From assembly GCA_003864495.1 (NCBI GenBank), contig ML133479.1, positions 854,294 through 918,293 of the forward strand: a stretch of DNA of 64,000 nucleotides. Reading direction: 5' to 3'. A program made the translations under genes and the position numbers. Within the stretch, counting starts at the first letter, position 1. Every line of letters begins with the position of its first letter. Shown here one piece after another: positions 1-11,357 of the stretch. The notes under the pieces are model-generated. The model did no database searches, had not been told where the DNA came from, and worked only from the letters and a program-made list of their open reading frames with translations. The DNA comes from Nemopilema nomurai. Its lineage: Eukaryota > Cnidaria > Scyphozoa > Rhizostomeae > Rhizostomatidae.

Positions 1-3000
1 GAACGTCTTGTCAACTCATTGCTTCCGAAGCGAAAATCTACACACGAGTGTCCCTTGTGCGGAAAATCCTTCATGTCTTCATGGAAGCTTAACAGACACA
101 TTCGGGTACACAGTGGCGAAAAGCCATACAAATGCTCCAGATGTTCCAAGTCGTTTAACGAGAAGAGCAAGTTGGACCAACACGAGCTGCTTCCCCATGA
201 CGGAACGAGGGCGCGCTCGAACTTGCAAGAAAAGCGACACGAGTGTGACAAGTGCGACAAAAAGTTTGTGTCGCTCTGGAAGCTGAAGAGACACGAGTTG
301 TTTCACAGCGGCGAGCGGCCGTGGCAATGTGATCGTTGCGGAAAAGGATTCGTGGAGAACAACAAGCTGATGCTTCATATCAAGTTCTACCATACTGACA
401 AGGAGTCACCCGATGTCGTGGCCAGGCGAGTTGGCAGAACGAAGAAGTACGCGTGCACTGACTGCAACAAGAAGTTCGCGACGCAGTGGAAGTTGAAGAG
501 GCACAGTCAGACCCACAGCTTGGACAGGCCGTTCCGCTGCGAGGTGTGCAAGCGCGGATTCCTAACCAAGAATAAACTCGACCTTCACAACTTCACGTTG
601 CACAGCGAGGAAGGCGTGGAGCCATCGGCGGCCCAAGCTCCAACGGCCGTAATTGCAAGCATCCAGAAAACTAGCCGCCGTATGTTTTTGCTTGTTAATT
701 CCTTGAGGGTGAAGTGCCTCATCTTGCATTTTGTGTCGATTGAAGACTGTTGTGGCATCAATTGGATTGGCTAGGCCCTTCATGATTAATGGATAACCAA
801 AAGGCTTAGAAGGGTTTATTATTTAGTTGCTTGGCTCTTGTCACCATTCTCAGAAGGGTTTATTTTCCAGTAATCCATCTTCATGACTCTGCTACAGTGT
901 AAGCAGCAGAATGCTGTGCATAAAGCCCGACTCATCATTTAATTAAGTCGATGCTATAGAGTATGTGGAAAGTCTATTTGCCAGGTATTTCACAGTGGAA
1001 AATCGAAGGGTTTACGGCCTTACATCGATGCTATAGATATGACATATTATTCGTCGGTCTATTTTAAGAAAATGCTTTTGAATAGTCTTCACCCGATCAC
1101 ATTATTGCTAGCCAAAAAAGGAATCATGTAGCTCAAGCTCTCGCATTAGTATTACTTCGTGAGCGAATGTTCTTTTTTACCTCAGAGGAAGACACTAGCA
1201 CACAAGAAGCTGTGCCAAGCAAGATAAACCCGGAACCGTTATCGCTGCCGAGCCTTCCCATGCAGACAGATGCCAGTGCCTCGTTTGTCAATGAACTGAG
1301 CAACAGCATCGAAGAAGAAGAAGAGGAAGAAGAAGAAGAAGAGAATGTCCCGCCCCAAATCGAAAAGGTCGCTCTGACTGTCACTGATCCTACAGCCATT
1401 GACGCAAAAGTAGAGTTCACTCTGCCCACAGACGCAGTCACTAACACGGTATTTAATTTTATGTGAATTTTATTGTTTTGCTAACAAGTCCTGTTTTTGC
1501 TGCCTCCTTTCTGTCTCTGTCGTAATTGGCAGTCTTCAATCTGTAGCAGCTGTTGCCACTCTAGCAAAGGTTTTCCTGTTTTTAAAGTAGGCCCATATTC
1601 GGGAGTGCAGCATGGTTTAACTATTTTTGTTTATCTTGATTTCACTATTTGCTTAACGTATGCGAAGTAAACGGAAACGTGGATCTTCTTTTCAGCTTGG
1701 TGGTACAAAAACATGCCGAGAATGCGGAAAGTCCTTCAAAACACCATCGAGGTTAAGAAGACATATGGTTGTGCACACTGGAGTTAGGCCTTTCAAATGC
1801 ACGCTGTGTGACAAAGGATTTACAGAGCGGAATAAGCTGCTGATTCATCTGAAAATCCATGGCCTAAATGATCCAGATGTGTCTATTGGGCAAGTGTCTT
1901 CCAAGGCGGATGGAACTGGCAAGCACCAATGTACGTTTTGCAAAAGAACGTTTGTCTCACCTTGGAAATTGAAGAGACACCTCACAGTACACACCGGGAA
2001 CAAGCCATTCTTTTGCAAGATATGCCAGAGAGCATTCACAGAGAAGAATAAGTTGGAAAATCATTTCCGATCCAGCCACCCGGAGGACATGACTCTCCTT
2101 GAGGAGGAGCTTTCACAGGTCGAAGTCACGATGGTAGAACCTGAGTCAGCATTTAGCATCGTGGCAAGGTCAGTAAACGATAGAATCGTTCTCAAAGAAG
2201 AAGCTGCAAAGGATGGTGCAAGCGAGGAAGCTCCAACGGATCTCCAGCTGGTCAATGAAGCAGTTGGCGATGGCGAAAGTGACACCTTCAACCAGGGCTA
2301 CAAAGCAAGCGATGACGGACAGTCAGATAGCCAGGGTCATGGGGCAAAGGACCTGGATTCAAAGAAGCTTTTGAAGTACTCTTGCCAGGTACACACACAG
2401 TCTTTCGCTTTGCTCTGTTGTCTGTCACGTCACGGCAAGGTGCACTCTGTTCTGTCCGTTGAATTCCCTTCAAGCGTTCATGTTTTCGGTTCTTAAAGTG
2501 CTGTTAATGTTTTAACTAGGTTCCTAACACATCTAGGCATATCTCTTCAGTTTTGTTTTATTTTTATACATGATCTTTTGTGGTAACGCATTAGGAAAAG
2601 CGATATTTTTTATATGCCTAAGGATGCGTTCATTGTAACCTTTTTTGTCTCTTTCATACCAACGCGAACTGCATATGTAAGGGGTCTATTGCAACAAGAA
2701 ATATCTTCTGTTATTTGATGATGTATTTTGAACAACAGTATAATGCGAGCAGTGACTGGCTTGTATGCAATAAAGCCCTTGTGGTAGTTTAGCAACACTA
2801 TTCGCCTCCCCTTATACGAGGTATTTCTACCCTATTCTAGGTATGTGGAAAGAGCTTTATTACACCTTCAAAGCTGAAAAGGCACAGCTTTTCTCACGGA
2901 GAGGAGAAGCCATACAAGTGTAGAGTATGCGGGAAGCGTTTCTCGGAGAACAACAAACTGTTCAATCACCTACTCACCCACGAGAAGCCAAAAGGGGGCA

Positions 3001-4072
3001 AGATTATCACAAAAATTCGGCTCAAGATGGACGCCGAGGAAGAGGAGCCCGCAGAAAGGTCAGCGACCCACAGCCACCCTGGCTCTGTCATCGTTGCCCG
3101 GGGGGCTGAATTGGCCGCCACCGCAAGAGCAGAAGACAGGCACATCAAGGACCTGAGCGTGGGCGAGTTTTCTGAGCAATCCCCCGGCATGCCCGTGGTT
3201 TTTCCATCGCATGAAATCAGCAAGAGCAACTCGGAGCAACTGAAGATGCTTGTAGAGAATGCATTGGGTAGTGCAGCTAAGGAGATGGCAAATAGTCCTA
3301 AGCGATCCAATGAGAACGGTTTACAGCCAAAGATGGTCACGGTGGATGCTGGGAAAGTTCAATTAACCCAACATTCGAAATCAGCTACTCAATTGAAAGA
3401 AGTCACGACCCTGGCCTTGTCTAGTCTTAGCACCCAAACGACTAATGTGTTGTCTTCCAAAGTAGCAGAAACGTCTGAAGCCGGCGAATTCGAGCCGCAA
3501 TCTAGCGAAATCGAATCGACGAAAACGGGGAATCAGTTATACCCTTGTGCCACCTGTCACGAGACCTTCGTTTCGCATTTTAGTTTAAAGCAACATGTCG
3601 CCGAGCGTCACCTTGAAGTGGCAGTCAAGCAAAGTAAGCCATCGGACGAGCCGCGCTATCAGTGCACGGAGTGCAGTAAGGGCTTCAAGACACCTTCTAA
3701 ACTGAAAAGGCATTTATTGTCACACACCGGGGAGACGCCGTACCATTGTCGATTTTGTCCGAGGCAGTTCAAAAGGAACGATTCTCTACGCAAGCACATG
3801 GGCGAGCACCTCCACCCGACTGATTCAAGCCGAAAGGTATGCTTAGTTTCTTGCATACTGTGATCCACATTGCACTGCCTTGACCTATGGCCTTACACAT
3901 GCTTTATATGACCTATGACCTTGCATATGCTCTATATGACCTAGCTGCACTATAGACTTGCATGTCAATATATACAGTTTGCTTGCTGGGATGCTCTCTG
4001 ATGTAATTTGCTGGAAATCAACTTCATCGACTATTCTCTTGATTCTAGGCAGCTGCTCATCTCAAACTATAA
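1..4072 (+). CDS. C2H2 zinc-finger protein, 5' end outside the window
   Basis: Probably a nuclear DNA-binding regulator; the target is unknown. I see five exons: <1–679, 1186–1448, 1696–2388, 2841–3836 and 4049–4072 (stop TAA). All junctions use GT–AG and their phases agree (1, 0, 0, 0), which strongly supports the model. The visible part is about 884 residues. Exon 1 carries six C2H2 fingers, exon 3 four, exon 4 five, 15 in all. One finger is split by the third intron inside its CxxC pair (YSCQ then VCGKSF). Exon 2 has no finger and is acidic, with a run of 11 Glu encoded by a GAA/GAG microsatellite at about 1309–1342. Fingers mostly alternate between a type with a KLKRH helix and a type with NKL..H, as if a two-finger pair had been duplicated. 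The last exon adds only AAAHLKL. The frame is open at base 1, so the true start lies upstream. No KRAB, SCAN or BTB domain is visible. Confidence 0.85.
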
Positions 4073-4868
4073 AGATTAAAGTGATATAGCAACGGTGATA
4101 TATTAGAGATTCGGGAAAAGTTTTGTATATATTTTTACATTTTATATTACGCTAAAAAGGAGATAGGGGTGCCTTGTAGACTGCATTTGCACTGATGTTA
4201 AACAAGTTCTCTCCGTTCATGTAAATACCATTCTATTGGAGTATCTACTGCCTAAATGCACCTTATTCAGCCAATTTAGAAGCGAGGCTAACTTTACATC
4301 TAAAGTTCAAACTTTGACCAAAATGTTGAAGAGAAATGTCCTGTTTACCCGCCTTCCTCCACAGCAGCAGTTTTTGCTAGGTTGCCCTCAAAGATGTCCT
4401 CACTTTCCAGGGAAACAAAAGCCCGTTACACCTATCCCAATTCGTCCCAACCTTTTTGTCGACATCTGTTATTGGACCTCAGCTTGACGATAGTCTTATT
4501 CGTTGTCTTTTTGAAGAAAGGTTTAAGGATATAGGTTGTTGAGTTATTGTTGGAAATGTGTCACTCTACTGTGGATAGGTATAAACCAGAGCCATTAATT
4601 TTTGCCAAATTATTTGCCATTGACATTTCTCGTGTGTCAGGCTTTTTGGTCAAAGTTTGTTCGAAGTTAAATTTTGTGCACCTCGACAATATTGGACACG
4701 TAAGGATATGCAGCTTGTTAACAGGAACGCATCTTTGATTCCCTGTGCCTTTCGTGTTGTTTTTGTTATATGAGTAGCAACATGGCTATGGGATAATGAG
4801 GAAACTGCGTAGAGGATTTTCTTTAAGTTAGTGTCTGAAAGGACTTGGCTTGATTTGAAAACAATAAA
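4073..4868 (+). other. 3' UTR of the zinc-finger gene with candidate poly(A) signal
   Basis: After the stop at 4072 there is no convincing coding sequence. An AATAAA at 4863–4868 is the first good plus-strand poly(A) signal I see. The open frame at 4236–4487 has no domain and looks accidental. Confidence 0.35.
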
Positions 4869-4869
4869 A

Positions 4870-6887
4870 ATAATTTTGCTTATTCACGCACATTCAGCGG
4901 GTGTTATGCAGCTTTCCTCGGGTTATTTTTTGCAGGCTATGATTTACACCCTGATATTTTGTCCGATCCTGTATTTTTCGGACTCTGGTGAGCAAGCTAA
5001 GTATTGCGTTTAAGAAGAGAACTCAGTTTAGTTCCAAAGCAGCGGAAAATCGCTTGCAGCGTAACGAGGATGATAGCTGGCATTCGAGTTTAAAGAGATC
5101 TTCATTGGGTACCGCACCTTTGGTGATTTACTTAAAAGCTACCAGAGCTTGAATGTCGATATTTTAATAAGGATCCAAAGACTCTCATTTTGTAAAGTTT
5201 TTCACGCCTACCTTTCATTTTGTTTCTAGTCTTGTTAACTGCGATCTTATTGTGTTGCATTTTTAAGCTTAATCTATGTTGAAAATCCATTTTTACTTCA
5301 TTCTGATTAAGATTAATTATGTTTCTGATATCTACTGTCACTAGTTGTTAACCGCTTCTAATTTGTGTGGAAAATTCTCATTTTTCGTAATATCATGCTG
5401 CGTAGAAGATTCGTTTGTGTATTCAGATTTCGCCAGATCCACTTTTATTCATTATGTTTAATTTGAATCGCGATTTAATCGGACGCCACATGGGACATTA
5501 AACTCTAAAAACTCATTCTCAAACTCAAGATTGTATAAAAAAAGAAACCAGAAGTCGACCATGATGAAATGTTCCACATAAGTTTAATGTCGTTCCTGTG
5601 GGCTCAAAAGATCAGATATCCACAATGCTATTTTGAATCCATGATGCATCAATAAAAAAGATGTCACATCTGTGAAGACGGGCAACAGTTCAATAGTCAT
5701 TGAGAATGGAAGTTTATCCGTTTGCCTACATAGCGATTCCCCTCATATTCATTGTGTAAAATGCTAAATGATGGTGAATGATGCTGCCTTTACAGCAGCG
5801 AAATTAGTTTTCCACGAGATGTATTCATATTTATCCGAAGGAGTTCGAAGGAAGCGGTAAATACCGAAAGGCATTGAGTCATGGTAAAGGGAACGCGTAT
5901 ACCCAAAGTGCAAAAATTTCTGAGTCATTATAATAGCTTCGCCAATCTGATTGGCTATCAAGTTAACTGCACACATGATTTTATAACCTCATAGTTGATG
6001 TCTGATCACTTGAAAACAAACTTATCACATGAATACAGACGTAACCCCCGCGGAGAACCGCTTTTTACCACGACTCAACTATTTGAAGAATACTTCTGTC
6101 TTCGGCTGAGGTCTAAATTGAGGTGCCTTGTTTCTACCTCTAAATCTAGTCGCACTTTCATATAGTCTACATCGGTGTAGATAACGGCGGCTCTGCCACT
6201 ACTGGGGATATGCAACGATGGCCGACGTGTTACGTAGCAGGGGGCTTGGATCGAGCTGCCAAGATTTGGCCTTGGCTAAGAACCAAGCAAATAACCACCA
6301 GTTTTATATTAGAAGAAACATAAGCTTGAGCATATACGGGCTTTTGTGAAAGTTTCCTTAGAATTAGGACAGCAGATGACATGAAGTCGTTTAATTTTAT
6401 GGCTCTTTTCGTTAAAGCTTGGTTGCAACCAGCAGGAAGGCCTAACACTTAGCTTCTTCACTCCTCTAACAAAAAAACTTATTGTACACAAAATCTTTAA
6501 ATTTAGTTCAATTTCATAAAAATCTCGTCACCAAAAAGGTTGCTTGTTTGAGACTAGAGAAAATTTTAAACGGAGAATGAAGAGCATCTTAATCGAATCT
6601 GGCGCTACGTCAGCTGGTATCCAGTAAACATTTCAACAATCGAAGACACTGCTCTTGGTCACGTGCTACGTGAACCTGGCATAGTTTGTTGATTTGTGCA
6701 CATCGACCTGACGCTGCTTACGCGCTCTCTCAACAGAGAGACGGTCGGAAAGGAATGTGGAAGAAGCTTTAGCATTTGAACCTTATAGTTTTACATGTTG
6801 ATTAAACCATGCTAGCGATAAAGAGGAATTGACAAATTGCCATGATTTCAAGGCGATAACAACGCCAATCAGATGAATAAATGAGAG
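4870..6887. other. Intergenic spacer
   Basis: About 2 kb between the zinc-finger gene and the next signal-peptide exon. It is AT-rich, with only short, domain-free open frames. The one structured element is the 206-bp inverted-repeat element at 5873–6078. Confidence 0.6.
5873..6078. mobile_element. MITE-like element, copy 1 (206 bp)
   Basis: The ends are inverted repeats: attgagtcatggtaaa at 5873 and its near-complement tttaccacgactcaa ending at 6078. The interior shares several stretches, in reverse orientation, with the equal-length element at 12359–12564 (for example the gtatacc motif, the tgattggct motif and the catgtg/tcacatg stretch). There is no coding capacity. No clear target-site duplication is visible. 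Confidence 0.65.
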
Positions 6888-9281
6888 ATGGTGCAAATGA
6901 TAAAGCAATCTTTATTTGTTACCTTGATAGTTGGATATCTAGTGTTATCAGTTAATTTCAGTGATAATGTTGACGCTTTATCGAGAAAAAACCTGAGGAA
7001 ATTACAAAGAACCAGAGGTGAGTGAGTGTTTCTCGAAATCAGTGATGCCATTATTGAAGAACAATACTGATTATCAAATTGCATTGATTAGTATCTTCTT
7101 GAGCAATTTTTCGCAAATCTTCCTTTAGCGTAGAGTCTAATTTGCAACATATATTTGCAACATATGAATATAGTTTTAATAAAGTACCATTACCAAGAGT
7201 AATTGTTAAGCAATTAGGTAGGGCCTTCATATTTCATTCCTGTCTCCATTGTCGCATTATCCCCACTCAGTAAAGCAATATCTACTGTAATGTATCTGCC
7301 ATTTTAAACAAACATCTTTTTAACAGTTCCAGTTTATATCTGTGGACTTTGCGTGGCACATTATTACAAAACCTTTTATGAGAATGCTTTGGGTGCAAAA
7401 AGCATACTCCATTCTACCTATTAGTCAGAAGTAAGTCACAACGCGCTTTGGTTGTGAATACAAAATGCCATCAATTTAAAACAATCATTGTTGCCTTATA
7501 CGAAAATGATCGTAACGTTGTTCCAACAGTAAAAAAAGCTTTTATAAGCGAACATGAATTAATAAATTTTGAAAAAGGGTTGAAGTATTGTGTAGAGTTT
7601 AGAAAAGTTGTAACTATCTTTGAAATGATTAATTTGCATCCTCAGTATTGGCCGAGACTCGTTACTCCAAATAACTGTTTCACAAGAAGATTACCCTATC
7701 CACAAGTGTATAAGATTCTTAGATGGCGGCGACTTTGCCTACTTTATCGAGACCCATACCTTGAAACATCAATGCATGTTCGTCTCCGTTTGGCTTTAGA
7801 TAATTCATGGTCTTGTTGTGACCTCCATTTCAATAAATTGCATGTGATACTCTAGGAGCAGGCGGAAGAGGAAGGGAGAATGCATCGAAAAGATCAAAAT
7901 ACTTTGACGAAGATGTGGATTATAACAGACACGTAAACAAAAAGTCGTCAGAATCGTACGAAAATGAAGAAGTGAGCAATTTTGCAACGGAAGACACTCC
8001 AGTGTTTTGGAAAAGCAGCAGCTCTAGAGACCATAAAGGTGCATTCAAGAAAAACGAAGAAGGCCTAGCTGCTGATGGTGGCTTTGAGTTGGGTCCTGAT
8101 GAGCTACCAAGTACTGTCGGACCAAATGAGAACATATACGGGGGCTTTCCTGTCAATGACATGCTTGGGGGATTCGAACTCCCATCTGTAGAGACCCTTG
8201 CAATTCTCAAGGCCGCTCTGAAGAAGTACGGACCCCGCAATGAATACGAGGCAGAGCTGCATCACGACTTGGAGAACTGGGCGTACGGCTACGAACACCA
8301 CGCACTTCCAGAGTATGACGTGAAAGACACGCCCCCTTTCTACGTTACAATGCTTCAACACCTGAAAATGGCCGAGGAGGGAAAGAAGAAACCAGGCTGT
8401 CAACAAGGTTCTAGTGCATGCCACCCAATGTTTCAGCTGAACGACGACCAGTGCAACCAGCTTGCAGGCAACTGCATGCCATCAAAACCAATTCCAAGTG
8501 GCAGTTATGAACAGCCGTGTCCTTGGAAGATAATGGAAATGCTTTTCGGTTGTAAGAAGCCGCCAAACCCCAGGTTCCAGCTGAAAAGCCAGAGGGATTG
8601 GCCCCTCCAGCTCCTAAACCTGACGCACCCGAGGAGCCGGCGGAGAAGAAACCGGACAAAGGCGAAGAGGAGTCGGATTCCAAGGGGAAGCCAAAGCCAA
8701 TTCCCATCCAACTTGAAGAGGGGCATGCAACCCCAGAGCACATCGAAAAGCAAGTGCAAGAAGTCAAGAACAAGGCGAGCGGTGACGAGGGCGCCCATGC
8801 GTCGAGTGATACAAGGCACAACACTGGAAAGATTACGTCACAGCTCGCTCTTCTTGGCGTGCTGAAGTCTTTGGCTTCTGGCAGTGAACAAGGGAAGATG
8901 AACACGGAGCAGCCTAAGTCTAACGCAACGTTGAAGGAAAGCAAGAATGGAGATGAAAAGCCCTCCAGCGGGGCTAGTCAGAACGGGGCTGGTCAGAACG
9001 GGGCTAGTCAGAACGGGGCTAGTCAGAACGGGGCGAGTCAGAAAAAACCAGATGACAAAGCAGTGTCAGGTAACGATGCCGATGCGAGTCATGATCTTAA
9101 GCAGGTTATCGATCTGGGCACACTTAACGTCCCGCAAGAAATACAAGTTGGCCAACTTGGAAAAAGAAACTTGAAAAGGCCACGCAATCGAAAGGCTTTG
9201 CGTAAAGGAAGGTCAACGAAAGGCCACATAAGGTCTTCTAAGAAAATTTCGCCCCGAAAAGTTAGGGAAGATAGGAACTAA
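6888..9281 (+). CDS. Secreted low-complexity Lys/Glu/Pro/Gln-rich protein; may be the N-terminal part of the TSP1–CAP gene
   Basis: Exon 1 is 6888–7017. It begins MVQMIKQ followed by a hydrophobic stretch (LFVTLIVGYLVL), a clear signal peptide, then a basic segment, and ends at a strong gtgagt donor in phase 1. Exon 2 starts at 7856 after tactctag, again in phase 1. It encodes a charged segment, a short Cys-containing patch (about 8397–8550), then a disordered Pro/Glu/Lys region. Five 15-bp repeats at 8970–9044 give GASQN-type units, and a basic tail ends at TAA 9279–9281. Between about 8556 and 8600 the coding frame shifts by −1: the upstream frame loses its protein character and the downstream frame has a stop just before, at 8553. 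A phase-1 donor (tcag/gtaacg at 9070) could splice out the tail and join the TSP1 exon at 11358. I recognise no domain in this part. Extracellular location is inferred from the signal peptide. Confidence 0.6.
7018..7855 (+). other. Intron 1 of the secreted protein gene
   Basis: Bounded by gtgagt at 7018 and tactctag ending at 7855, phase 1. It contains a 135-codon open frame (7448–7855) with no domain, which I treat as accidental. Confidence 0.6.
8970..9044 (+). repeat. 15-bp coding tandem repeat, five copies
   Basis: The unit ggggctagtcagaac is repeated five times with a few substitutions, giving GASQN/GAGQN pentapeptides in the secreted protein. The unit is a multiple of three, so copy-number change keeps the frame. 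Confidence 0.9.
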
Positions 9282-9824
9282 GTAAACCTTCTGGGCCAAA
9301 GATATAAATTATCATGCTTTCTACCGGCAATAATAAGACTGGGTAGTTTACTGGATTTGATATGGATGTTGGAGAGGGTGTTTCTTGACGGAGATCTTGC
9401 CAGTTAAAGGCTAGATTTACGTCACAAAACGATCTTTTTACATTCAAAGGTGACAAGTGCTATATCGGTATCTATAACCTCTCTATTTTGGTCACTGCAA
9501 GAGTTTCACAGCTATCACTATCTAATTTAACTCTAGAATTAATAGAAGGTGCAGTTTTTGTGATCATGATCACTTGAGTTCCAAAGCTGAGCGGAAAAGA
9601 ACATTGAAATAGTAGTGCTGACTTGGAGCAAAAGTAGCATACGTGATGAGCTTTAGAAATGGTACCAGTGTAATAGTATTTACTATAAACCACTTTGAAC
9701 ATAACACGAGAGTAGGCTTAGAGAGAGGTCAACAAGCCAAAATTCATAGTACTGCATGACAAAATCAAGGAATATGCTTTGAAGTTAAATTATTGTTGCA
9801 GATGAAGAAACGCGGAAGAAGGTT

Positions 9825-10198
9825 CGTTTACCAAACACAATGCTGTATCATAGGCCATGGTACCTTTCTGCGTGGGTACGGATAGGCTTCCCGTTTACAC
9901 GATGTCTTTGGAACCCTACTGTGTAGAACCGTTTTTTTATATCCATTTACGCATGGCGTGTGGCCTCTAGGCAAATTTCCTCTTCCCTCGTTTCTAAGCG
10001 TACCTGGAGGGAACCGTTCAGGATGTTCACACGAGAAAATACTAGTACGGTTCTTTATGGTACCTACTTTTTCGGTGGACTCATTTGGGTTCGGCTAGCG
10101 GTTCTGTATGGAACGGGTCCATCAGTTCTCGTGTAAACAAAAGGCCTATCCATACCTATTTGGGTACGGCTCCGTTTTGAACCGTTCCTGGGTAAACG
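9825..10198. repeat. Inverted-repeat element (possible non-autonomous DNA transposon)
   Basis: The main arms are 9874–9902 and 10129–10156: gggtacggataggc against gcctatccatacc, each with an inner cgtttacacga/tcgtgtaaac. A shorter outer pair is cgtttacc at 9825 and ggtaaacg at 10191. There is no coding sequence. It lies in the large spacer or intron between 9070 and 11357. Confidence 0.5.
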
Positions 10199-10400
10199 TA
10201 GCTATAAAGTCAATAATTAATTTCAGCTTGATTTTCTTAGATGACCCTTGATCCTATGACCCCTTTGATGACTCTCAGAGTCTTCATTTAACTCGAGATC
10301 AGTTACATGCCGGTAAGAATTATTGTATAACAATTAATGCTAAGAATGAATGATAACTACAAAATACTCACAAAGATGCAAACAAGTCGTTTTTCTTACT

Positions 10401-10671
10401 GTGCCCTCCTAATCTACATTTTTGGGTTTACTTAGCTGCTTGAGGTCCCTTTGCAAGTGTCCTCCAAACGGTGACAAATGCCACCAGGTATAGCTTCCCC
10501 TAATACTATGACATTTAATACTATGGGTAACGATCACGGAATCAAGTGGAATAACAAAAGGGACACTAATTACTGACACCATTTTGCAAACTATAAGCAC
10601 CTTCGGTGTCATAGAGGGAAAGGGGATGAGCCATTTAACTAACCCCCACTCTGCGTAGATTTGGAGGGCAC
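10401..10671. repeat. Inverted-repeat element, about 270 bp
   Basis: The left arm gtgccctcctaatctac (10401–10417) is complementary, with one mismatch, to gtagatttggagggcac near 10655–10671. The interior is non-coding. It looks MITE-like; no target-site duplication was identified. Confidence 0.5.
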
Positions 10672-11357
10672 TTGTAAGGCAGCGACCAGGGGTTGAGTTG
10701 AACCACATCATCAGAATGCCACAATGTTAGTATATTAGAGGGAAAAAGTGACTAGATAAAGAGCAAAATCTGAACCGATTAAAAGTTAAATCAGACATAA
10801 TTCTCTTTTCATTAGAAAAATGAGTCCATTTGCAAAAATGGAGATGAAATTTAATTCGCCCAGCAAACAAAATGACAGTGAATCAGTATAGCATATCTAA
10901 ACAAATATCTCCCTAGATTGTCAAGCAGATCAAATATGTCCCTAGATTGTAAACATTGCTTTCAACCAATGCCATCAAATTACTAGTAGAGATGTCACTT
11001 TATTTCGCAAGATATATTACGGGTGGTTCCTAGTGTTTTAGAACACTTTGTATACGGTCCGGCATACCTTGTTTCTTCATGATTAAAAGGTGAAATAGCA
11101 GAATATTATTAAAGTGATAAAATAACATAATAGAAATATCAAACAGCAGTGCAACTGATCTTCAAGTAGAGAGAGAGTCTCTATAAACAGAAAGCAACCA
11201 CTTCAACGTAAAGTTTCTAATACAAAAATTAGACCCATGTCTTTCTTAACATCTCGAAGAAATTTATAATCGAAATGGAATGGCTAAGGGAGCTTTGGTT
11301 TCGTTTCACTGCAGTTTTAGTTGAAAAATCGATTGAGTGCGTCACACTGTGTTTCAG

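Noticed and set aside
1660..1695. ATG at 1660 as an internal gene start for the zinc-finger exon
   Set aside because: A good acceptor (ttcttttcag) at 1695 in matching phase with the upstream acidic exon makes this stretch intronic; an alternative promoter cannot be excluded.
7448..7855. 135-codon plus-strand open frame
   Set aside because: Lies within the intron bounded by a strong donor and acceptor whose phases agree; no domain and no ATG at its start.
8552..8573. A tiny intron (gtaaga…cccag) explaining the frame change in the secreted protein
   Set aside because: About 22 nt is far too short for an animal spliceosomal intron.
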